Both the position numbers and the translations under genes were made by a program. Positions 36,910-44,069 of a stretch of DNA of 64,000 nt are shown piece after piece. The notes under the pieces are model-generated. The model saw only the letters and a list, made by a program, of their open reading frames with translations. It was not told where the DNA came from and did no database searches. Numbering within the stretch: the stretch's first letter is position 1; each line of letters starts with the position of its first letter. The stretch comes from Sphingopyxis sp. (GTDB taxonomy: Bacteria; Pseudomonadota; Alphaproteobacteria; Sphingomonadales; Sphingomonadaceae), in contig JAIXHQ010000001.1 in NCBI GenBank assembly GCA_030145715.1, positions 129,701-193,700 on the forward strand, given 5' to 3'.

Positions 36910-39558
36910 TCAGAATTTGTAACGGATCGTCCCGCCATAGGTACGCGGCTGGCTGGGATAGCCCGATACGCTGCCCGCCTGGGCAACCGCCGGGAAAATC
37001 GTCGTCAGATATTGCGCGTTGGTCAGGTTGCGGCCCCACACGCCAACGTCGATGCCGCTGGTCAGACGCAGGGTGAACGACGCGTTGAGCGAGTTCACTT
37101 CGCGCTTCAGATTCTGCGCGACGCTTGCCGGAAAGCCCGACAGCCCCTCGACGATCTGAACCGGGCTTTCATAGGCGTAATCGACGTGAGCGATCGCCTT
37201 GGTCCCGCCAGCGAATTCATGCGTATAGGTGCCGCCGATCGACATCGACAGTTCGGGGATGCCCGCGGGCGTGCTGCCCGAAATGTCGCCGAACGCCGAA
37301 TTGACGAAGCTGTCATATTTCGCGTCGAGATAGGTCGCGGCCAGCGTCAGGTTGAGGCCGGCGACAGGACGGACCGACCCGTCGAATTCGATCCCGAACG
37401 TCGACTGCTTGCCCGCATTGGCCAATGCAAAGCCGGTGCCGGTAAAGACGTTCGACTGGAATCCCTTGATCGACTGCTTAAACACCGCAACGTTGACCGC
37501 AGCGACGCTCCACTGGCCCTTCAAACCGAATTCATAGACGGTCGATTCTTCGGGGTTGGCGAAACGCGAACCTGCCACCAGGTTCGGGGTCCGCAAACCG
37601 GCGGTGGTAATCGCTGCCAGGTCCGAAGCCAGCGGACGGCTGTCGCGCGACAGGTTGATCGAACTCGCCTTGAAGCCCGTCGCATAGGTCGCATAAATGT
37701 TGACCGTGTCGGTCAGTTCATACGCAGCACGAAGGCTGTACGAGAAATCGCCGTCGTTCGTCCGTCCGCTTTCCACCGCGTTCGGAACGTTGGGGAACGG
37801 CGGCAGGAACTGAAACGCCTTCAGGCCGTTAAGCGGATTCACTGCCGGATTGTTCTGGTTGGCGGTGGCGAAGGCCTGAACCTGCCCAGCTATCCCGGCA
37901 TAGGCTGCTGGATTTGCACCCGCAAACGTCTGAATTTCGGCGGCGGTCGCAGGGCGGCCGAGGTTAAGGACGGCAGGACCGCCGATCGTCTGCGCAATAC
38001 CGCCTTGGAATAGCAGTTGGTTGCGGAACGGAGCGTATGCGGGGGCATCGAGGTTGATGCCCGAGAACACGTCGCTGCTGACCACATTGGTCGAGAAATT
38101 CTTGCGATCCTTGGTGTAATTGCCCCCCACCGTCAGCGTCAGGCGATCGGTCACTTCGAAATCGACAGTGCCAAAGATCGAGAAAGCCTCGTTCTTCATG
38201 TCATAGGCTTCGCTCAGTCCGTTACCGGTGCGGAAAAAGCTCCCTGTATATTTCGCCGGATTGCCTTCGAGCGCCCCGAGCGTCGTCTCAAGCAGTCCGA
38301 CATTGAGCGCATTGCCGCTCGCCGCGCGGATCAGCGCGTCGCCATAGGGCCGGAACTGAGTCCCAAACCGGATCGCGCTCTGCTGGTCGACCTTTTCGTT
38401 GAAATAATATCCGCCGATCAGGAAATTGATGGGGCCGTCGAAATCCGACGCCAGGCGCAGCTCCTGCGTGAAGGTGTTGATGTCGACATAGTCGCTTTTC
38501 TCACCGATCAGGTCGGCGCCGGTGAAGTCCGAATCCTGATTGGTGTCGGCGCGGACCTGACGATAAGCGGTGATCGAGGTCAGCGCCATGGTGCCCAGAT
38601 CATAATCGATCTGTGCCGAACCACCGTAATTCTGGATTTTATTCGACGACAGGAAATTATTGTAAACATTGTAAGAAAAGGGGTTGTTCGCATCGACGCT
38701 GGGCCCGCCGGCGAGCCCATTGGTGATCGCGACGGTCGGACCGGCGATGACATTGCCCGCGATGCAGCAATTTTCGTTGATCTTGTCATAATCGCCGATC
38801 AGGCGGATCGACAGGGCTTCGGTCGGTTCGAACAGCAATTGCCCGCGAACGCCCCAGCGGTTGCGGTCGTTGACGTCGGTGTTCAGCTTCAGGTCCCGCG
38901 CATAGCCGTCGCGGCGATTATAGCTGCCGCCGATCGAGAATGCGACCTTGTCGCTGATCGGGCCGGTAACGTCGCCCTTGATGGTGATCGCGTCATAATT
39001 GCCATAGGTCACTTCGGCCGAACCGCCGAATTCATATTGCGGCTTTTGCGTCACGATGCTGATGACGCCCGCCGATGCGTTCTTGCCGAACAGCGTCGAT
39101 TGCGGACCGCGCAGCACTTCGATGCGCTCGACATTCGGAAGGTCGCCGATCTGTGCCGCCGAACGCGAACGGTAAACACCGTCGATGAACACGCCGACCG
39201 ACGGTTCGATACCGGCGTTGTTTGCACCATTGCCGAAACCACGGATGATGAAATTGGTATTCGCGCTCGACTGAAGCTGCGACACGCGCAGGCTGGGCAC
39301 GGCGGTCTGAAGGTCGATGAGGTCGCGGATCTGCGCTTCTTCCAGCGCGGCGGCCGAGGTCACGGACACCGCGACGGGCGTGTCCTGCAACGTCTGCGAC
39401 CTTTTGCTGGCGGTGACGATGATGTCGTTGCCATAATCCATATCGTCGACAGCGACCGCCGTATCGTCGGCGGGTGCGGCGGTCTGGGCGAAAGCGATGG
39501 CGGGGGTGGCGCTGGCGCACAGCATGGTGGCGCCCAGCAAAATGTTGCGCAAAGTCAT
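36910..39558 (-). CDS. TonB-dependent receptor
   Basis: 882 residues. Signal peptide MTLRNILLGATMLCASATPA(IAFAQ), then DIIVTASKRSQTLQDTPVAV, a TonB-box plus plug start. Plug signatures: IRGFGNGANNAG and VERIEVLRGPQSTLFGKNAS. The barrel ends RTYGGTIRYKF. ATG 39558 follows GAGAGAGA; the frame remains open upstream but loses signal-peptide character. It resembles sphingomonad receptors for plant or aromatic compounds and siderophores; the ligand cannot be named. Confidence 0.93.
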   Translation of the reverse strand: MTLRNILLGATMLCASATPAIAFAQTAAPADDTAVAVDDMDYGNDIIVTASKRSQTLQDTPVAVSVTSAAALEEAQIRDLIDLQTAVPSLRVSQLQSSANTNFIIRGFGNGANNAGIEPSVGVFIDGVYRSRSAAQIGDLPNVERIEVLRGPQSTLFGKNASAGVISIVTQKPQYEFGGSAEVTYGNYDAITIKGDVTGPISDKVAFSIGGSYNRRDGYARDLKLNTDVNDRNRWGVRGQLLFEPTEALSIRLIGDYDKINENCCIAGNVIAGPTVAITNGLAGGPSVDANNPFSYNVYNNFLSSNKIQNYGGSAQIDYDLGTMALTSITAYRQVRADTNQDSDFTGADLIGEKSDYVDINTFTQELRLASDFDGPINFLIGGYYFNEKVDQQSAIRFGTQFRPYGDALIRAASGNALNVGLLETTLGALEGNPAKYTGSFFRTGNGLSEAYDMKNEAFSIFGTVDFEVTDRLTLTVGGNYTKDRKNFSTNVVSSDVFSGINLDAPAYAPFRNQLLFQGGIAQTIGGPAVLNLGRPATAAEIQTFAGANPAAYAGIAGQVQAFATANQNNPAVNPLNGLKAFQFLPPFPNVPNAVESGRTNDGDFSYSLRAAYELTDTVNIYATYATGFKASSINLSRDSRPLASDLAAITTAGLRTPNLVAGSRFANPEESTVYEFGLKGQWSVAAVNVAVFKQSIKGFQSNVFTGTGFALANAGKQSTFGIEFDGSVRPVAGLNLTLAATYLDAKYDSFVNSAFGDISGSTPAGIPELSMSIGGTYTHEFAGGTKAIAHVDYAYESPVQIVEGLSGFPASVAQNLKREVNSLNASFTLRLTSGIDVGVWGRNLTNAQYLTTIFPAVAQAGSVSGYPSQPRTYGGTIRYKF

Positions 39559-39945
39559 GATGTCTCTCTCTCCAAACCGGTGAAAAGCGCGGCCTTTTGG
39601 CCAAGAGGGAGATGCCCCACCGGAATGGACCGCTGTAATATCGCCGCCCACCGCGTCAACGCCATCGGCGCGCGAAAAGCGGATTTTTTCGCCATTAGTG
39701 GCTGAAAAGCAACAGTTTACGCTACGGCCAGCGTAACGCTTCCGTCATAAAAAGCAGAAAACCCTTTGCCGACGAATGTCGCGGCTGACCGTCGAACCGT
39801 CGTGGATATTATCTGGGTCGATCGCGGCAGGGACGTGTCCGTGCAGCGGATCGATCGGTACAACAGCCAAATTCCGTGCTGCGGGTCATGATCAGGTTCA
39901 TGAACCGCAGCACGGAAATCCTTCAAATGGGTTCTCCGGTTCGGA
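39559..39945. other. 387-bp intergenic region without a supported gene
   Basis: It holds the promoter side of the leftward receptor gene (39559-39700) and the 3' side of the leftward aminotransferase gene. An inverted repeat TTACGCT-acggcc-AGCGTAA is at 39717-39736, and a strong hairpin is at 39872-39917 (own entry). The reading frame at 39717-39945 that continues into the aminotransferase shows no protein character. Confidence 0.6.
39872..39917 (-). terminator. Hairpin downstream of the aminotransferase operon
   Basis: TTCCGTGCTGCGG and CCGCAGCACGGAA form a perfect 13-bp stem, extended by TCA/TGA after one mismatch. It begins about 29 bp past the aminotransferase stop on the minus strand and is followed by TTTGG. 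Likely the end of the TonB-receptor-to-aminotransferase transcript. Confidence 0.65.
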
Positions 39946-41118
39946 TCAATCCACTCGGTCGTTAAAAAATCGCGCGAGCCGATCCATCGCCTCCGACAGC
40001 CGTTCTTCGGTCTGCGATCCGAAGCAAATCCGAAGATGGCCTTCGCCGGACGCTCCGTAAAAGCTGCCGGCTTCAACCACCACGCCAGCTTCGTCGAGTA
40101 TGCGCTCGGCAAGACTTTGGGCGGCTATTCCCGTGTCGGAGATGTCGGGAAACGCATATATCGTGCCCTCTGGCGAGGCGCACCGCACCCCCGGCATCTG
40201 GTTCATGCGCGAAACGACCAGGTCGCGCTTTTTGCGGTCCGTCGACACCATTTCCTCCAGCCTTTGCGCCGGCCCGTTGACCGCCGCGATGCCGCCATAT
40301 TGGATGAACGTGTTGACATGGGTCACGGCGCTGGTCGCGATCGTCCGCAGCGCCGGCATGAAGGCCGTATCGGCGACGGCATAGCCGAGGCGCCACCCGT
40401 CCATCGCATAAGCCTTGGTAAAGGCGAACAACGAGATCGTCCGCTCTCGCATACCGGGAAGCGTAGCGATGCTGATGTGCGGAGCATCGAACGTGATATA
40501 TTCATAGACTTCGTCAGAAACGACGAAGAGATCGTGACGGATGGCAACATCGGCCAGACTTTGCAGTTCCTCGCGAGAATATACCCGGCCGGTCGGATTG
40601 CATGGGTTCACCAGCACGATCATGCGCGTCGCAGGCGTTATCGCCGCCTCGATCCAGTCTGCGCGGATCGAAAATCCGTTCGCCGCGTCCAGCGGCACCC
40701 TAACACAACTGGCTCCGGCAAGTTCGATCTTGCCAACATGCTGAGGATAATATGGATCGAGCAGGATCACCTCGTCGCCGGGGTTGAGCAACGCCATGAA
40801 TGCGCAGAACGACGCCTGGGTAAGGCCGTTGGTGACGAGCACTTCGTCGGCACTTGCATTGATTCCGTTGAATGATGCGAGCTTCGATGCCAGTGCTTCG
40901 CGAAATAGCGGATTGCCCTGCATATCGTCGTAATGGACATGTCCGGCCCGCAGGGCGTCGATCGTCGCCTGCTTGATATGGTCGGGCGTGTCGTCCACTG
41001 GTCGGCCCAATTCCAGGTGAATGAGGTCGGCACCGGTGGCGGCGAGTTTGCGCGCACGGTCATACATGCCGTAGCTTTTCTTTGTGGATTGGCTGACGCG
41101 TTGGGCAATCTGGGGCAT
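39946..41118 (-). CDS. Class I/II PLP-dependent aminotransferase
   Basis: 390 residues, fold-type I aminotransferase of the aspartate aminotransferase superfamily. Seen: HLELGRPVDDTP, VLVTNGLTQASFCAFMALL, the cofactor region NPCNPTGRVYSREEL, VVSDEVYEYITFD (PLP Asp/Tyr) and the Schiff-base Lys in SLFAFTKAYAMDGWRLGY. The C-terminus has the carboxylate-binding Arg in GHLRICFGSQ. ATG 41118 gives family length. Last gene of the leftward operon; it probably recycles or completes deamination started by the oxidase and RidA. Confidence 0.9.
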   Translation of the reverse strand: MPQIAQRVSQSTKKSYGMYDRARKLAATGADLIHLELGRPVDDTPDHIKQATIDALRAGHVHYDDMQGNPLFREALASKLASFNGINASADEVLVTNGLTQASFCAFMALLNPGDEVILLDPYYPQHVGKIELAGASCVRVPLDAANGFSIRADWIEAAITPATRMIVLVNPCNPTGRVYSREELQSLADVAIRHDLFVVSDEVYEYITFDAPHISIATLPGMRERTISLFAFTKAYAMDGWRLGYAVADTAFMPALRTIATSAVTHVNTFIQYGGIAAVNGPAQRLEEMVSTDRKKRDLVVSRMNQMPGVRCASPEGTIYAFPDISDTGIAAQSLAERILDEAGVVVEAGSFYGASGEGHLRICFGSQTEERLSEAMDRLARFFNDRVD

Positions 41119-41153
41119 CGAAATCTCTGCTCTGGAGGAAAAGGGATGAAGGG

Positions 41154-41540
41154 TCAGTCCGGACGCCGGCGCCGCGCGGTAAATTCGATCTCGATCCGCG
41201 CGCCGGGCGCCGGAATGCCGCAGATCAACGTGGTATTTGCCGGAGGAAACTCGGCAAACTTGGCGCGCAGGATCGCCGCTGCCGCAGGCATGTCCGCCGC
41301 ATCGGTCAGATAGACGCGGTGCCGCACGACGTCTCCCAAAGTCAGGCCGCATTGATCCAGCGCCTGTTCGACAATGGCGAAAATCCGTTCGCCCTGCCCT
41401 TCGATGCTGTCCGGCATCGTGCCGTCGGGATTGGAGCCAACCGTCCCTGAGACGTGAACATAGTCACCATCGTCAACGGCACGGGAATAGGCGGCAAGCG
41501 TCTCGAAACGAGAGCCCGAGCTGTGGCGGATCAGGGTCAT
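41154..41540 (-). CDS. RidA/YjgF-family imine deaminase
   Basis: 128 residues. RidA proteins hydrolyse reactive enamine/imine intermediates to ketoacids and ammonia. Signatures: VHVSGTVGSNPDGT, VRHRVYLTDAADMPA, and the C-terminal FPPANTTLICGIPAPGARIEIE. The catalytic Arg that binds the carboxylate of the imino acid in RidA is within VRHRVYL. The gene overlaps the upstream transporter by 4 bp, and it lies between an FAD oxidase producing imines and an aminotransferase. Confidence 0.9.
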   Translation of the reverse strand: MTLIRHSSGSRFETLAAYSRAVDDGDYVHVSGTVGSNPDGTMPDSIEGQGERIFAIVEQALDQCGLTLGDVVRHRVYLTDAADMPAAAAILRAKFAEFPPANTTLICGIPAPGARIEIEFTARRRRPD

Positions 41541-42463
41541 ATATTGGTCTCCATAGCCTTCGTCGACAATGATTGTTGTTCGGCATTTTCACGTTCGAAG
41601 CGCGTGCGCAGCCAGGCCACCGCAGGAATGCCGATCACCATTCCAAGGACGGTATTGACGATCATCGGCAGCGACATGTCGCTTCGGCCAAGCAGGTTGA
41701 CGGCGACGAAGATCGCAGTTCCTTCCTGCCGGACGATATGCTCCATCACGACAGCGATCCTTTCGCCGCGGTCAAGTCCGCCAAGTCTGGATACAAGAAG
41801 CGCGATGCCGACGTTCACGACATTCATCGCGACGACGATCGCCAGGATCACACCGGCAGAGCTGCGTAGTACGTCCCATTGCTGCGCGACGATCATCGCA
41901 AAGACGAGGACCAGAACAATCGTCGAAACAGTCTTTATCGTCGGTTCAACACGCAGCGCGAAAGTCGGCACAATCAGGCGACAGATCATGCCGACGGCAA
42001 TCGGCACCACCGTAACCATCATGATGCCCTGCACCGCGTCCATCATCGGGATCGCGAGGGCTTGGCTTTCGCCGTAGACAATCCTCAGCGCGAGCGACGA
42101 CGTGAAGGGCACCGTGAAGATATAAATCACGCTGACGAAAAGACTCATCGACACCGACAGTGCGACATTGCCCCGCGCCAGATTGGTCAGAAGGTTGGAC
42201 AGGATACCGCCCGGACAGGTCGCGAGCAGGATCAGCCCCACAGTCAACGCCGGGGTCGGTCCAAAAGCCAGCGCCAGCGCGGTGCCGACGGCGGGCACCA
42301 ACAGGATCATGCTGCCGGTGCCGAGGATGAAGGCACGGCTGCTTTCGAAAATGCGCGCAAAATCACGAGGCAACAGGCCCACGCCCATCGAAAACATGAC
42401 CAGCCACAGTGCTACGGGGAGCAGATATCCCTCTGCGAGCATTTGAATCTGGGAGATATTCAT
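41537..42463 (-). CDS. Bile acid:Na+ symporter (BASS) family transporter
   Basis: 308 residues with nine or ten hydrophobic helices. Typical BASS features: FSMGVGLLPRDFAR in the first helix region, LLATCPGGILSNLLTNLARGN (the crossover motif) and VEHIVRQEGTAIFVAV with the second crossover. BASS proteins carry small organic anions and ketoacids. Here it likely moves the operon's substrate or product across the inner membrane. ATGA overlap with ridA. Confidence 0.88.
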   Translation of the reverse strand: MNISQIQMLAEGYLLPVALWLVMFSMGVGLLPRDFARIFESSRAFILGTGSMILLVPAVGTALALAFGPTPALTVGLILLATCPGGILSNLLTNLARGNVALSVSMSLFVSVIYIFTVPFTSSLALRIVYGESQALAIPMMDAVQGIMMVTVVPIAVGMICRLIVPTFALRVEPTIKTVSTIVLVLVFAMIVAQQWDVLRSSAGVILAIVVAMNVVNVGIALLVSRLGGLDRGERIAVVMEHIVRQEGTAIFVAVNLLGRSDMSLPMIVNTVLGMVIGIPAVAWLRTRFERENAEQQSLSTKAMETNI

Positions 42464-42497
42464 TTCATATCCTAACCCTAAAACAATATCTGGTGGA

Positions 42498-43808
42498 TCA
42501 GCTTTTGGATGGACGAAGCTGCTTGGCGATCAATGCGGCCTTCATCAACAGGCGCGGCAGGTGTTGCGCCATGAAAAAGCCGGCCACCCGGCGCGGCGGC
42601 TCAAGGTCCAGCAGCGGCCGACCGCTCGAACTGCCGAGCAGTCGCGAGACTTCCCTGCCGATTGCGGAATTTATCGCAAGGCCCCGGCCGTTGCACGCCT
42701 GAACCGCGATCAGCCCTTCAGCCACTTTGGTGACTCGCGGCAGGAAATCGACGTTCACCCAGGCCGTCCCGAACCAGATATTCTCGATCTCCAGCGGCCG
42801 GTAATCGATCAACATGCGTTTCAGCCGCCGATTAACCGCCGCCGCGATCGTCGCAGCCGATTGATCGGGCGTCGCGGGCAGCGGCACGATCAGCCTGTCG
42901 CCAGCGACGCGGCGAACAGAGAAGACGTCGGACTCGAGGTCGGTCAGGCTTTCGCCGCCAGGTAGGACGCTGGCCATTTCAGGCGGCAGCGCCTCCGTGG
43001 CGACTTCGCATACGGTCAGGGGCAGCACCGTGCCGCGAAGTTCGGGAACAAGATCGGCGTTGCCGCCGTTCGCGGCCATGACCACATGCCTGGCGACGAT
43101 GCGGCATCCGTTCGCCTCGACGGCCCAGCGCCCATCGCCCGCAGGCGTGACGGCCGTGACTGGCGAGTCTTCATGGACCTGCACCCCAGCCGCCGTGGCG
43201 GCGTGCTGTAATCCGATCGCAAAGAGCAAGGGATCGACGCCGCCGCCGGTCGGATCAAAGATCGCGGCGTCATAACCGGCGCAGCCGGTCACCGCCCTGG
43301 TCTGCTCGGCATCAAGTACGCGCAGGTCAGAGCGCACCACTTTCCATTCCTGGACCAATTTTTCCAAGTTGCGGCCCGCAGATTTGCCGGATTGCGGCGC
43401 GATAAATCCGTTCATTCGCGCATCGCACGATATGGCGTGCCGCGCGATCAGGTCGGCGATCGTCGTCCCGCTGGTGCCGATAAATTCCAACATGCGCCGT
43501 CCGCGATCCTGGCCCAACCGGCGCAAGACCTTGGCAGGGGTGGTGCGGACGAGTTGGGGCGCGATCACACCCGCGCTGGCTCCGGTGGCGCCGTCGCCGA
43601 TCCGGCCACGCTCGACAAGTGCTACCGACATCCCACCTTCGGCCAGATGCAGCGCGCTGGACAATCCCGCCACGCCGCCGCCGATAACGGCAACATCGAC
43701 CTCAAGTGCCGACGCCAGGGGATTAGACAGCGGCCGCTTGCCACCTATGCCCCATGCCGATCGGCGTTCGCCACTCGTCAAATCCAACGGTTTATTCCTG
43801 CTGCTCAC
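42498..43808 (-). CDS. FAD-dependent amine/D-amino acid oxidase (DAO family)
   Basis: 436 residues. The dinucleotide-binding motif VDVAVIGGGVAGLSSALHLA is near residues 38-57, then VERGRIGDGATGASAGVI. C-terminal GxG block VQACNGRGLAINSAIGR closes the FAD site. The short N-terminal extension with SAWGIGGKRP resembles the gamma-glutamylputrescine oxidase (PuuB) group. Such enzymes oxidise secondary amines or amino acids to imines. GTG 43808 follows GGAAGA. Its position next to ridA explains the need for imine removal. Confidence 0.9.
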   Translation of the reverse strand: MSSRNKPLDLTSGERRSAWGIGGKRPLSNPLASALEVDVAVIGGGVAGLSSALHLAEGGMSVALVERGRIGDGATGASAGVIAPQLVRTTPAKVLRRLGQDRGRRMLEFIGTSGTTIADLIARHAISCDARMNGFIAPQSGKSAGRNLEKLVQEWKVVRSDLRVLDAEQTRAVTGCAGYDAAIFDPTGGGVDPLLFAIGLQHAATAAGVQVHEDSPVTAVTPAGDGRWAVEANGCRIVARHVVMAANGGNADLVPELRGTVLPLTVCEVATEALPPEMASVLPGGESLTDLESDVFSVRRVAGDRLIVPLPATPDQSAATIAAAVNRRLKRMLIDYRPLEIENIWFGTAWVNVDFLPRVTKVAEGLIAVQACNGRGLAINSAIGREVSRLLGSSSGRPLLDLEPPRRVAGFFMAQHLPRLLMKAALIAKQLRPSKS

Positions 43809-43823
43809 TATCGATCTTCCGGG

Positions 43824-44054
43824 CTAAGCCAATGCCGCATCATCGCTCAAGACGAGCAAGTCCGTGTAGTCTTCCAAGGCACAAGCCGGGGAATAAGGGG
43901 TTTTAGCGAGCATTACGGCTTCGTCGGGGTGCATTGAACGAATAGTCATATCATGTGCGCCAGCAGGGATAGCCGGCGCGACAGGACTGCTCGGGATCAG
44001 ATATTTCATGAGGTTCATCATCAGATGGAGTATGAATGGCGCGATGCCATTCAT
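43824..44054 (-). CDS. Small ORF of unknown function between a TonB receptor and an FAD oxidase
   Basis: 76 codons from ATG 44054; GTG 44069 (abutting the receptor TAA), ATG 44021, 44018 and 44009 are other starts in the same frame, and none has a clear Shine-Dalgarno. The first 22 residues are hydrophobic (IAPFILHLMMNLMKYLIPSS). The last 36 are acidic and contain a lone Cys (TPYSPACALEDYTDLLV, then LSDDAALA). No family is recognised. It ends 16 bp before the oxidase gene and starts inside a strong hairpin. It could be a small operon protein, a peptide precursor, or non-coding linker RNA. Confidence 0.4.
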   Translation of the reverse strand: MNGIAPFILHLMMNLMKYLIPSSPVAPAIPAGAHDMTIRSMHPDEAVMLAKTPYSPACALEDYTDLLVLSDDAALA

Positions 44055-44059
44055 ACTCC
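44027..44059 (-). terminator. Perfect hairpin between the receptor gene and the rest of the operon
   Basis: GGAGTATGAATGGC and GCCATTCATACTCC form a flawless 14-bp stem with the loop GCGAT (plus strand). On the minus-strand transcript it begins about 11 bases after the receptor stop codon. It lacks a U-tract, so it is more likely an mRNA processing/stability or partial-termination element that sets receptor expression above that of the enzymes. Its stem contains one candidate start of the small ORF. Confidence 0.75.
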
Positions 44060-44069
44060 GGGGTATCAC

